Positions 24,593 to 36,296 of a stretch of 64,000 nucleotides of DNA are shown one piece after another; the first letter of the stretch is position 1; every line of letters starts with the position of its first letter. The notes under the pieces were generated by a model that saw only the letters and a program-made list of their open reading frames with translations, made no database searches and was not told where the DNA came from. The DNA is taken from the NCBI GenBank assembly GCA_932521025.1, contig OW051470.1, positions 4,760,501 through 4,824,500 of the forward strand, in the 5' to 3' direction. Origin of the DNA: Oscheius onirici. Lineage: Eukaryota; Nematoda; Chromadorea; Rhabditida; Rhabditidae. Position numbers and translations under genes: made by a program.

Positions 24593-27331
24593 TGGAGGAC
24601 GAACCTATAGCCTCAACGTCGGGATCACCGTCACCCGAGACTCCTTCAGAGAATGAGACGACGTCATATCAACAGCTACTCGAAAAATACAGTTTTCAGC
24701 AGAAAGAACTCGAAAAGTATTTTCAAACAAAAATGATTTCTAAAAATAATGTTCAGATCAGAAGAGCAGGCGTCCGAATACCGCGAAAAGTTGATAAAGA
24801 CGATTCGGGAGAGAGATCTCAATGATGAACTTCTGAAAAACATTCGAGATGAGACGAAGAAAGAGACGGAAGAGTTGAAACGAAAGCTTCGAGACCAAGA
24901 GATTCTGTTGAAGGCAGTGCAGGTGAGAATTATATGCGTCTCATTCCAACTGTTGATACAGGACAAAGCCTCGGCAAAAGAAGCCCATTTCAATGTAACG
25001 ACAAAGGATCTTTCGACCAAATACAATACTTCCATTACGCAGGTTTAATTTTTTGCCAATGGGATTCCACGTTTTGTTTGATCAGCTCATGAATCAAAAG
25101 AAAGGATCCAACAGTTTATTTTATTCATGGACAAACGTCTTTTGCAGTTGACAAAGAAGGCCGACCAGGCGGAGAAGGAGAAAAACGAAGCAGTCATCAA
25201 ATATGCTACCCGAGAAGCCGAGATTATGCGTATGAGGACGGAAATCCAGAAAAGGGACCAGGTTTGTATCCCAGATGTTTTAGAAGAGAGAATGTTCAGG
25301 AACTGAAAGAGGAAGTGACAGCGAGAAAAGAACTGGAGAGTTGCCAATCCGCAGACAATGTCGACCAGTTGGAGAAGACTGTGAGTTCTCTTCGAGTGGA
25401 ACTGGAGAAAATGAAACACGAGAGATTCGATTTGGAAAATCGAATGAAAATGAACGAGAAAAGAGCTGAAGTAAGTTGAATGATTGCGGGAAAAGGCTAT
25501 TTTGTTTAGGCGGGACAAACTTCGATAGCAGAGCTGAGACAACAGTGTGAAGTTCTTCGAAAACAACTGATTCAGATGAAAGAAGAAAAAGGCCAGTTGT
25601 CTGACGAGAACAGACAAATGTCTCAGAAAGTACAGGTGAATTTGGATGTGTTCTTCACAAATGTTCAAACTTTTCAGCAACAGGAGAATCGGATCCAGCA
25701 AGAGACAGACAGTATGAGCAAGTCTTGTTCTGATATGGAGACCAGACTGAAAGACACTTGCTCGGATGTGTTTCGTCTAAAAGAAGAAAATAAACAACTA
25801 CATCAGCAATTGGATTCCGTAGGAAAAGAAAACTTGGAACTGTTGACAAAACTGCAAGACTTGGAAGATAAATTACAGCTGGAAGAAGAGGGACATGAAA
25901 AGGCAAGAATGGAAGCGGACAGATTGAAAGACATCGAGAGCAAGGTTAAGAAGTGAGTCAGATTCAAAGAACGAATATTTCTTTTAGAAGTTTAACTTCT
26001 GCCAATTCTGCGAAAGCTGCTCAGGAAAGCGCGGAAAAAGATAGAGATACAGCTGAAAAAGAAGCCGAAGCGTGTAGACAACAAGCTGAAAGGATGCTCC
26101 AAATAACGGAACAATTGACTCAAAGAAACAGTCAACTGTCGAGTGAAACAGACCAAGTGAGAGAGAAGAACCGACGATTGGAACAGGAATTGGTCGAGAC
26201 TCAAGGAGCATTGACAAGAGTAACCAGTCGGTTGGAGGACAAGGAGAAGACTCTCTCCGAAGCACAAGGAAGTAACGAGAGTGAAAGCAGTCGACTGAAG
26301 GAGGAGCTGAGGACAGCTATCAATAAAGAAAAGGAAATGAGTTCAAAGTTGTTGGAGGTCAAAAACGACTACGCCGCCTATAAAAAGAAACAAGCAGCGA
26401 GTTTGAAGGTAATTGTTCTACGAAGGAGTTTAAACTAAACGGGTTTTAAGGAGCTCAAACTGGAATTGGCGCAGCTTAGAAGACAGAACGACTCTAGCCA
26501 ATCCGAGTCTTATTTATCTGTGGGAACAGTCGATGGTGTTCCGAGCATAAGTTCTCGGTCTAGAACCAGTTCGTTGACTAGTTTGGATCGTGTTACAGTA
26601 AGTCTTTGAATTTTATCATTTTCTGAAAATTTCTAGAGTGGTTCACAAGAAGAGACGGCATCAATCAAACATCCAGTGGAAGAGATAAACCCGACCCTTC
26701 AACAGACAATGATAGACAAGATTGTCATGTTGCAGCGAAAGTTGGCCAGAAGAACAGAAAAGATAGAGTTTCTGGAAGAACATGTGAGACAATGTTTGGA
26801 GGAACTCCAGAAGAAGACCAAAATAATCCAGCACTATGCCTTGAGAGAAGAGGCATCTCTTCTACTGCCAGCCGACACTTCCTTGGAACAGGTACATTTT
26901 CCGCTTTACCATTTGTTCGGAACAAAAGAATTGACTTTCAGCTTTTTGCTTGTTGCGAGATCGTTCAGGCAAGTTTTGTATGGTCGTGCGTGTTGTGATC
27001 TTCTTGTTTGGAACAGTGTGAAAAGAAGTATTTGCAGATCCCAGCAGTGAAAAAAGGCTCTAGCTATGCTTTGATGGGATCAATGTTCACAACGGGAGAG
27101 AAGAAAGCCCTCCAATTGTCCACGGAGGTCAACAGTCGACTTCAGGCCGTTTTGGAAGACACTCTCATGAAAAACATCACTTTAAAGGTTTTTTTTATAA
27201 TTGGCTTTTTATGTAAAAATCTGATTGAAGTCAAAACTAATTTGCAGACGAATGTAGACACACTCTCCTCGGAAATCAGTCGTCTTTCGCGAGAGAACCG
27301 TCTGCTTACCCTCACTCAATCAAGAGACTAG
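24592..27331 (+). CDS. cccp-1: CCCP-1/CCDC186 long coiled-coil protein
   Basis: Golgi/trans-Golgi coiled-coil effector of RAB-2 that in worms supports dense-core vesicle maturation. A short acidic, Ser/Pro-rich start (MEDEPIASTSGSPSPETPSE) is followed by continuous heptad-rich coiled coil across about twelve exons (EEQASEYREKLIKTIRERDL, TRLKDTCSDVFRLKEENKQL, AKAAQESAEKDRDTAEKEAE). The conserved C-terminal region is HPVEEINPTLQQTMIDKIVMLQRKLARR, then EKIEFLEEHVRQCLEELQKKTKIIQHYALREE, typical of CCDC186. It ends LSRENRLLTLTQSRD. Introns are 30-60 nt. Golgin-type coiled coils are hard to tell apart; the C-terminal block decides this call. Confidence 0.87.
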
Positions 27332-27737
27332 TCAATTGTCAACGGTTTCACCACATTCCTCCTCAAAACTGGTGCATTTATGCCAAATTATCCTCTCTCT
27401 TTCCTGTGATAACTTTCAAAAAAGATTCTATTGATAAAAGCTTTATTGTCTCACTCTGACTACGAAGAAGGGATCTAATGGCTGATGTATCAATAGACTT
27501 CCTCTTCTTCGAAGTAGGTAACGGTCGTGGGACAAAGACGGGCAAAGTGCTCGTCGCCCTGTAATGTCTTTGTTATTGGATGCAAATAAAAAACCTGTAG
27601 AGAGTGAATATGAAGTATCACTCGTTCTCTAGCGAAATCTTGGACAAGGGTTGATTGACGGACGAGATATGGACATTTTGGTAGTACTAACAATAAGAAA
27701 CAGAAGTGAAGAAGAAGTGAGCAAAAGTCCTTTTGGA

Positions 27738-29660
27738 CTACGGTCGGTAGTCTGCTGAAGGAGTCAAAGCGAATGTCGAATTGTAGCATTTGTGACAAAA
27801 AGGACGTCGATCGACCTCTTTGAAGGTTCCCTTCGTCAATTGACGATTGCAGTAGGTACAGCGGAAATGCTCCGGATGGTATTTGTTGCCAATAGCCGTC
27901 ACACATCTTCCACTGATCGGTTGCCGACATTGAACACAAAGACTTCCTCTTTTTTCGTGATAGTGTTGCTCACAAAGAGGCAGTCCGTTGTGATCGAAGA
28001 AGGATCCTCCGTCGAAATGAACACCACACATCTGAAACACAGCAATCGACATCGTGTTAGAACAATGGAATACAAAGACAAGTTATACTCTTTTTTGACT
28101 GACCTGACAGACAAAACAATCCGGATGCCAGTGTGTTCCCAACGCTGTGATAAAGTTCGCCTTGATGGGTTGTTGGCAGCCGGTGCATTTCGGAGCGAAT
28201 AACTTGAAGAAGTCGTCACGGCAATAAACTTGTCCGTTCTGAATACATCTTTTTTTCTTTCACAACCCATAAATCTTTACCTTCTCATGGAAGCCAGTTT
28301 CTCCCAATTCGCGTCCACACTGTGAACAGTTGAAGCATTGAAAATGGTAGTTTCTATTCAACGCAGTCACACAACGCTTAAAAGTTTTTGGTATAACTAA
28401 TTTCATGACAACTCACATCCTTGATGGGCCCACTGCATCCTGCACATTTTGGACTGAACTGGATGTGGTAGTCATCCTCACAATAGGCACGGCCATTCCT
28501 CTCGAAGAAGTTTCTGTGACCGAGCTCACAACCACAGTCACAACAAACGTAGTGTTCCGGATGCCACATCTTTCCCATGGCAATGACGACTTGACCCACA
28601 ATGGGTTTTCCACAATGAGCACAGTCTCCCTTGGGAATGGTCGAGATTCCGTGACGACTACTGATATCTCCATTGTTCAGAGTCCCAATCATTGAGTCCG
28701 CATGGGACAGATCTCGACTAGGAGAACGACCGCCTCTCTAGAATCCAATAGGTTTTGACCTCTTTGAAAATTCCCCTCTTCTGGCCAAGCTTCTGTTGAC
28801 ATAGCATAAGTCGCTCTGCAGCACGGAGGCGCTACCTACGCTCGCTCGCGCGACTTGGCATTTTGTAAGTAAATAAAACAGGCTCAACCAGGGAATTTCT
28901 GGTAAAAAAAACCGAGTGAAATTAAAGAGCGGAAACTCACCACATCGTTGTAGGACTGAGCTTGACTGGGACCTCCGAGACTTCGTCGAGAGCTGTAATG
29001 ATCAAATCGTTGTTGCAGCTCGCGCATCATTTTTTTCTTCTGACTATTCTTTGGAATTCAACAGAAATACGAAGTGAGATAGAGAGGATGGTGAGCTCGA
29101 AAACCGGTCGACGGAGAAGAGGGAGCGCGGGAAGATGCTCGCGGTCTGTGAGGGGGCGGGCAATCACATGCACGAAAAACTCTCAAAGTAACTATCAGTT
29201 AGAACATTTAGCGTTTGTTTTAATGACAACTCACTCGGGGATTTCGTCAAGTTGGTTGAACAAAGAATGAACACTAGGTCGTTCTGTAGCAGTTACTCGT
29301 GCTGCTGGACGAACATCTGAACCAAAGGACAAGGGTTATGAAACGGCAAACAACAAAAACCGTCATGACTACGTCGTTTGTCTCTTTCCTCGGAATAACT
29401 GTTAACCATCTGTTCAATGTTGTCCAAATCATGACTTCGTTCTCTGAAACGAACCCATCACATCACTCTTTAAAGAATAAAAGATGGTCAGTTTGAAACT
29501 GTTATTCTCTATTAATTATCCTCACCTTGTTTCTCTTCTGGTCTGTTCCTGATAAATTGGTTCCAAATCCTCTCGTGACTGAGAGTATCTGTCTCCCAAG
29601 TTGGCTCGTCTCAGTACTTCTGTTGTGTGTTGAAGATCGGAAAGAAGCGCTTCTGAAAGT
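27738..29660 (-). CDS. pxl-1: Paxillin: LD motif and four LIM domains
   Basis: Focal-adhesion and muscle-attachment scaffold. N-terminal LD motif [16 protein letters not shown] (about 29650-29600), then [33 protein letters not shown] and [10 protein letters not shown] in short exons, all Ser/Arg-rich linkers. LIM1: [51 protein letters not shown]2: [11 protein letters not shown] into an exon with [16 protein letters not shown]3: [33 protein letters not shown]4: [53 protein letters not shown], with all zinc ligands visible. It ends at a TAG at 27738. The first coding exon was not located; it lies upstream of 29650. A further exon-like segment is seen at 27490-27558 (see findings). Confidence 0.9.
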
Positions 29661-29829
29661 TATTTCAATCAGCTTCACCCCTCCAATATTGATCCTAATC
29701 TCTCGAAGAAAGTCTGCACCCTCTCATGCTTTACAACAGCCGAGTTTTTGTGCTTGCTGCCGCGGCTGGCCGAGAGGGAGGGAAACAAACGAGGCGGCAC
29801 ATATGTTTTGAATAGGCTTGCGCAAAAGA

Positions 29830-30827
29830 ATGCAACTCTCTGAATTTCAAATTCTTCAGAGTTGCTACCGAGATCCAGTCCATCTTTGCTTCCACCGTGA
29901 GATATCTCTATTTTAGGGACTCTCGACCAATCCGATGGGAAATATAGAGTACATATATATTAGTGTGATCGCAAACACGTTAGCTGCATTCAGAAAGGAA
30001 CTATACCTAGTGCCGGCTTGACAGCATCAGCGAAGCGATCGTCGCCTGGCATCAGGAACTGCAACGCGAATGATATAGAAGAAACGTGTCGTAGATGAAA
30101 AATTAGAGAAGGAAAGATAATTTTATGATGGGGGCGTTTCGAGAAGAAGACAGGAGCGATGTTCTCTCAATTACCCACAGTCAGAAATCAAAAAACCGTG
30201 TGAAAAGTCGAAAATGGATTTTGTGCCGGAAATCAATGGATCGCGTTTGAGTGTTGATCACACACGCGGGCAGCTGAGACACCCTCGGGGAGATGCGGGG
30301 CGTGGTCCGAACGAGCGAAAAACTTGCGAAAAGAAAGCTCGGCTATTCGGACTCTATGCTAACAATTCGAAGAAGCTGCGAAGAGAGACTGAATCCGGCT
30401 AATTGACCAGATGTGTCTCATCCTTAGACTACGAATATTTCACCAAGGAGCAGATCTTTTGTAGCAAAAAGAGTATATAGTCTAATAGCAAACTGATAAA
30501 ATAATTGTTGTTGAGGTAGCTGTTACTCACCTAAATCTTGCACTGCCGACATTTAATTGTAGAAGCGGTTTTGTCAATGATATCTGGAAACTTAAAAGAT
30601 AGAAAGAGACATTGAGAAAAGGTTACAGATAGTGAGAGACGCAAGATACGCCGATGAGTTACATGAGAGATTTGGTTAAAAAGTGCTATGTGAAAACAAA
30701 ATAAAGTGATTCCGTTTAGAAAGACATGGTTTATATTTTTTAAATCTCTTACGAGATCGAGAAAATGACCGGTCTGTCGGCAAACAACAAGGAGAAAAAC
30801 GAATGAAGGTGACGAGATGTGCATTTT
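29830..30827. other. Upstream region of pxl-1
   Basis: Likely pxl-1 promoter and 5' exon territory plus the 3' flank of the RBM7-like gene. No coding sequence recognised. Confidence 0.35.
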
Positions 30828-31851
30828 TCAGTAACGCCGATTTCCACTGCCGTATCTGTCATTCCGGTAGTAGTCATCTCTGCCACGGTAGTCACTTCCT
30901 CTTCTATCTCGCTCCGAACTGCGACCATGGTCACGATGTCGATTGCCGTTATCATAACGAGGTCCTGTATCTTCGTATTCCTTCGGAATTCGAAAAACCA
31001 AACTTATGCTTATAATAAGAAAAAGAGTACCTTGGATTCATGTGGTCTTTAGAAGGTGGAGTATGCCATTTGTCGCGTCTTTCAGCAGACATCTTGTATC
31101 CTTGAAACGATGAGCCAACCGACATTGGTTGAGGCGGAGGTGTCATATAAGTCATTCTATCAACTGGGAGACGTTTGTGGGAGGAAAATGGTAGAAACTA
31201 ACAATTTGGAGGAATTGGCGGCATAGGAAGTGGACTTCGGTAGTCGCGATAAGATTCATCTTGACGCTGTCTGAAAACGCTACGAATGGAAACTATAGCA
31301 GCATCTTTTTTTCTGTAAAACGAGGTAACCATAAAACTGTCGGAAAAGTTGTGCTATTTTTACCCGGTGTGGTCTCGTTTTCGTGAGTCGACCTGAGGAA
31401 GATACGGCATTGTATTACGGGTATCACTTCTGCGTCTTTCCGATTGCTTTCTCTTCCAGTTTTCTTCCTAAGCGAAAAGTAAAAAGAAAACCTAGGGATC
31501 ACCTGTTTTGTATTATTTCTTGGTTTCACAGAAATTGTTCTATTATGAAGGGTTATTCCATCCATGACCTAAAGTTAGTTAATCGACTATCTTGTCTGTA
31601 TTCTTCAAATAGTAAGACAATTTACCCACTTCAATGGCAAATGGAACCGACACTTCGTCTTCAAACTCGATCAATGCATAGGTATGCGTATCCCCTTTCT
31701 TCACAGTGAAAGTCTTGAGCGGGCCAACCTGACAATAATTCGTGATTAGTCGCAGATACAGTCTTACCTGAATAAATAACTCTTCAACTATCTCCTCGGT
31801 TATGTCTTTAGACAAACCGCCGACGTAAACAGTGGCCTCATCGTTTCCCAT
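30828..31851 (-). CDS. RBM7: RBM7/RBM11-like single-RRM RNA-binding protein
   Basis: Probable nuclear RNA-binding protein; RBM7 is the RRM subunit of the NEXT complex that feeds non-coding RNA to the exosome. One RRM near the N-terminus: RNP2 ATVYVGGLS, VEELFIQVGPL, RNP1 THTYALIEFE, then VSVPFAIEVMDGITLHNRTISVK, matching RBM7 (VSVPYAMNLLNGIKLYGRPI). The tail is Arg-rich and disordered (WKRKQSERRRSDTR, PPIPPN, RSSERDRRGSDYRGRDDYY, ending GNRRY) as in RBM7. About six exons with short introns. The ATG at 31851 comes from MGNDEATVYVGG. SF3B4-like or other RRM proteins are alternatives, but the VSVPxA block favours RBM7. Confidence 0.78.
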
Positions 31852-32124
31852 CTTCTGCAAACGAAATGTAAAAATTGTAAAAGTGGTTTGATCTAACGAA
31901 ACCAGTATTCAGAACTATAGGAAACGCGTTAGGTTTCTAACACGTTTCTTTAAAAAAAGGAGAAAGGACGTAAAACATGGAAAAAAAAATATACACGAGC
32001 GAGCACAGATGTTCAAAACAGCAGGGCTTATACGCAAAACTGCGTGAGAAATTCCACCGCTAGTTTGGAAAATTTGAACTGTCGATCAACTGTATACTTA
32101 GACCGGCTGGGAAAAAAATGCCTT

Positions 32125-32475
32125 CAGTGCAGCGAGCAAAAGAAATTCAGCACGATTTTTTTCTGGGTTTTTTTTTGTGTTTCTCCAGTCATTGTGAACA
32201 AATATGGACTAGCACAGAAAAAAGTTAAGCAAAAAAAATTATGAACTTTGTTGATTTTGCGTCTACGTAGTTCACAAGTACCAAGACTACAAAGAAAAAA
32301 AACACGAAAAACACGAATTTTGTCGATTTTTTCGCGAATTTCGTCTTATTTTTCGTTTTTTTGCGGATTTGTCTTTTTTTTGCTTAACTTTTTTCTGTGC
32401 TAGTCGGTATTGGTTCGCAATGACTGGGGAAGCACAGAAAAAATGCGTGCTGAATTTCTTTTGCCCGCCGCACTA
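32125..32475. mobile_element. Short palindromic element
   Basis: Arms of about 100 bp in inverted orientation: left includes GCAAAAGAAATTCAGCACG, CCAGTCATTG and CTAGCACAGAAAAAAGTTAAG (read to 20 or fewer in a row); right (about 32375-32470) carries their complements. MITE-like. Confidence 0.7.
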
Positions 32476-32941
32476 AAGGCAATTACACTACTGCAGAATA
32501 TCACCAAGCTATGTTCGGAAGGCAAGCGACGTCGATCTCTGTTCAAAGCGAAATTTGAATTCCCGCTCCAACTTTTCCGCGCGTTTCCGACCGCCGCTGG
32601 CCGTTTGCGGGAATTCTCTTCAGTTGTTTGTGAGAACTCGCGTCGTGCGGTTGCTCATGTATTTATTTTTCTTTTTTCATTCGTTTCGTTTTGTTCTTCT
32701 TCGTTCTTCTGGCTTCCCCCTTTGTTCCTGCAAGCGTTGCTTGAGAAAAGGCCGTTTCACGAAGCTCCTGAGCCATGGAGCTCCCTTCGTTCACAAGTCA
32801 CGCCGTGTCCGCGTCACTTGTCGGCCCGAAGCCTCCTCCGTTGTTCAACAGATCGTATGGTCGCTTTTTGAGATATATATAACTATACTTCAAGAAATCT
32901 CGTATAATATTCATTTTTTCCCAGCCGGTCCAAGCGCACAT

Positions 32942-33539
32942 GCCTATAGTCTGTTCACAAAAAAACAACCAAATCGCGGATGCTCGCGGGCATTTTGCCC
33001 GCGAATCAGCTGAAAATTAGTTAGGGAATTTCTCTTTGGCTGAAAACTTCCGGCTTCCTTTTGAGCTTTTCCGTATTTTTAAGCTCTTATCAGCGTAATA
33101 ACGTAGCACACATATAACTCGTGGAGTAAACGTGTAAGACGAACACATGCTAGCAATATAAGTGGTTGTTTTGCCATTCATAGATTTGATGAAATCCGAG
33201 AGTTCTGACGGAATCTACATCAAGCCCTGAAAGTCATGCCCTTCTTGTTTGATGATAGCAGAGCATGAAACTTGGCGAAAATAATGTTTCTCAGAATGCA
33301 TGGGATTTTTCTGTGATTGTCAAATGTGTACAAATGTGTATGTCATTGTTCTTGAGCATTGTTGCTTCTTTTGTTGTTAGAAGAACAAAATGGGCGTGAA
33401 AACGCAGAAATTACCGAGAAAACGACTCAAATGAAGTTCCAGCAAAAGGCTAAAATTCAATTTTCACCGCATTGAATTCGCGGGCAAAATGCCCGCTAAC
33501 ATTCGCTATTTGGTTGTTTTTTGTGAACAGACTATAACA
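32942..33539. mobile_element. About 600 bp MITE with TA-flanked terminal inverted repeats
   Basis: The left end, TAGTCTGTTCAC followed by an A run and CAACCAAAT, is repeated as the exact type of reverse complement at 33509-33537. Directly inside both ends is CGGGCATTTTGCCCG. TA at both borders fits a Tc1/mariner-type TA target duplication. A TAGTCTGTTCA end also occurs on the element at 44957. No transposase seen. Confidence 0.8.
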
Positions 33540-33634
33540 AAAAGCCTGTAAGCTCGAATTTCTCGCTATTATTCATTTTCGAATTCTCCTTCATGCAATT
33601 CACCATCGAAGCCTCACAATTTACTTTACAGAAA

Positions 33635-36112
33635 ATGCCACGATTCCGCACACGCCCATCATGCATCAGAAGTATTGTTGCAGTAATCGTTGGAGATGAA
33701 GAGGACGAATATGATGGAAATTTGATGCTCTTCCAAACAATGAACAGACATCCACTAGAAGAAGAAGGAGGAAGCTTAGACTCTACTATAGAAATCGTTT
33801 GCTTATTATTATTTTAAGTGCATTGCTATAATTTCAGGACAACAACTGTAGCATATTGAGACGTACATTTCGGCCTCGTGGCAGGAAAAAACGAAATCTC
33901 TCACTGCCAGCTCCCATCACGGATATCGACGAGATAAAACTGGTGGAAGATCAAATACGGGAACTCAATGAAAAAGTAAGTGAATTTCCTTGTAATTACC
34001 TCGCCTCCATAACCTTGTAATCTGCAAATGATATCATTTTTAGCATGATATGGAAAAGGACTTCAGTTTGCTCATTGAGATGAATGGCCAACGAATACGT
34101 CAAATCGATGGGTATCATTACGAGCCATATGACGAGAACAAAGTTCAGCTGGAGAAGGAGCACAAGTATCAAGGTAAAGCGTTATCTTTGTCGTCTATTT
34201 TTCCGGTTTCAGAAGAACTGACACTACTGGAATCGAAGCTCCACGATCTCCGAAAACAGAAGGATCCCGAGCCTCCCTTGGAGAAATTGTCGCCTGTCGT
34301 CCTCTCTTCAAGACAAAAAAGTATCCTCTCTCCAAGAATCGAGCCATTGGATGATTTGTCCAATACATTGCGAACGCCTTCGCCGGAAACTAACCTTTTT
34401 GCCACACAGCTCGAAAACAACCAAGCGGATGAAGTTTTTGCAACACAGCTCAAGGAGAGACAGACTGATGATCTACAGTTCACAGCTTTAGAAGTTTGCT
34501 CTTTTTCTGAGGGTATCATAGAAACTGGTTCAGCCTTATTCCGAAGACAGTCGCCCTCCCACAGCTTTTGATTCTATGCTCACATCTACTCGAAATTATG
34601 AATCTACTGTCAACGGAACGGCACTGACGAGACGACGTAATATGACGCAAATCATTCCCTGGCAGTGCAGTGAAGGAAACAATCCCAATACAGATGTAAC
34701 AATACTTGGTAATCCACATTTTGACGTTTCATTTTAGAATGTACCGTTTTACTTGCAAGGCTATGACGGTAGTCTGGAAGATCCGCTCGATCAGGTACTG
34801 TTCGTTGTGGGACAGAAGAGCCCCATTCCGTGGTCGAAGCTAGGCTTCAAAAACATAACAAAGCTCGGGGAAGGAAGTTACGGAGAAGTATTCGCGACTC
34901 AATACAAGGCGGAAAACACTGCAGTGAAGGTTTTTTTTTCAGTTCTTCGTACCTAAATAATTTTAGATCGTTCCCTTCAATTCTGACGCTTATCGATACC
35001 CGGAAACGGTCAACGGCGAATATATGTTGGAACCAGCCGAACTTCTACCAGAGGTTAATACTTTTCCTAGTCTGTTCTATAAGACTCGTTCAGATTCTTA
35101 TCAGTCAACAACTCTCAGCATTGTATGATCCTACAGCCAACAATAGTACTCCAAACTTTATTCGACTATTAGGAGCTCACGTTGTGAAAGGTAACTCAGA
35201 GCATTTGCTTTTCCTAGTGGTTTTTAAGGAAAATTACCTCTGAATATACAGACTGCCTGGCGTAAGTATGACGAGGAAAGAACATCCGAGAATGATGATC
35301 CATCTACTTACTCCTCGCCCCAACAACTGTTCCTAGCTCTTTGTCTTTCAATGGGTGGAGATGATCTCGAGAAAGCCCAGGTTTCAACCATTTTCTTCAA
35401 CATCAAATTAATTTTCAGCTGGTGAATGAGCAACAAATTTTCAGCGTTCTTATTCAAGTCGCTCTGTCCCTGATTATTGCCGAATTAGAACTAGAATTCG
35501 AACATCGCGATCTACACCACGGAAATCTCCTTCTTGAGAAGTATGAGGGCGATATTGAGTATGCTTTAAAAAAAATGCTTACTAACATTTTTCTCGTACA
35601 GGTACCGGTACAATCGACAAACTCTAAAAATCAAGAGTCACGGGATCAGAGTCAATATTATCGATTTCAGCCTCAGTAGTATGACTAAAGGTTCATTCCA
35701 TCTTGTTTTATAAATTGTTTAATTTTCAGGGAAAACAAGACTTTACAAAGATTTGTCTAACGATGATGAACTTTTTACGATGGAAGGCTTTTATCAGTAC
35801 CAGATTTATCGGCTAATGAAAACGGCCACAGCGTATGTTGCCTTCTGTTCCAACAGTAGTTTTTCTTGCAGAAATGATTGGAAAGAATTTCGGCCTAAAA
35901 CGAATGTCTACTGGTTGCACTACTTAGCCAATCAGATGATTAATGAAAAAAAGAGCAAAAAGCCGATCAAGAAGAAGAGAAAGGAAGAACTCATGAACAT
36001 TTTCGACCGAATACTCAAATTCGACCACATCGAAGAGATATTCCAAGATGAGCTCATAGAGAAGACATTTGCTCCGTATGTAGAAACCATTGCTGATGAA
36101 AATGTTTGTTAG
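33635..36112 (+). CDS. hasp-1: Haspin-family protein kinase
   Basis: Haspin phosphorylates histone H3 Thr3 in mitosis to position the chromosomal passenger complex. The N-terminal half is Glu/Ser-rich and variable. A tandem-like pair NLFATQLENNQADEVFATQLKERQTDD is visible around 34390-34470. The atypical kinase domain begins PIPWSKLGFKNITKLGEGSYGEVFATQYK with the Gly-rich loop and AVK lysine. After short introns come IVPFNSDAYRYPETVNGEYMLE, NFIRLLGAHV, the catalytic loop FEHRDLHHGNLLLE, and haspin-specific IIDFSLSSMTKG replacing the usual DFG. The C-terminal lobe reads GFYQYQIYRLM, NVYWLHYLANQM. A trans-splice-like acceptor tttacag precedes the ATG. It ends VETIADENVC; AATAAA follows at about 36137. 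The kinase appears intact. Confidence 0.9.
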
Positions 36113-36296
36113 AACCGCTCTTTGTTGTATCTAATCAATAAAATTAATATTCATAAAAAGTAGTTTGCTGCTGTTGGTTTTTTTCCATTTTTACCTTGTC
36201 TCGCAGTAAACGTGACCTATTGTCAATGCACTGACAAAAAGTCTGATTCGAAACGCAAGTTCTGTTTTAACCGTTTGTTATCTAGGAACTTTGAAG

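Larger units (their letters stand above)
31852..33634. other. Divergent intergenic region filled by two inverted-repeat elements
   Basis: Lies between the RBM7-like gene and haspin. Contains the elements at about 32125-32475 and 32942-33539. Nothing coding is supported. Confidence 0.5.

Noticed and set aside
30214-30402. 62-codon + strand ORF upstream of pxl-1
   Set aside because: No homology, no splice or poly(A) context; composition is like surrounding non-coding DNA.
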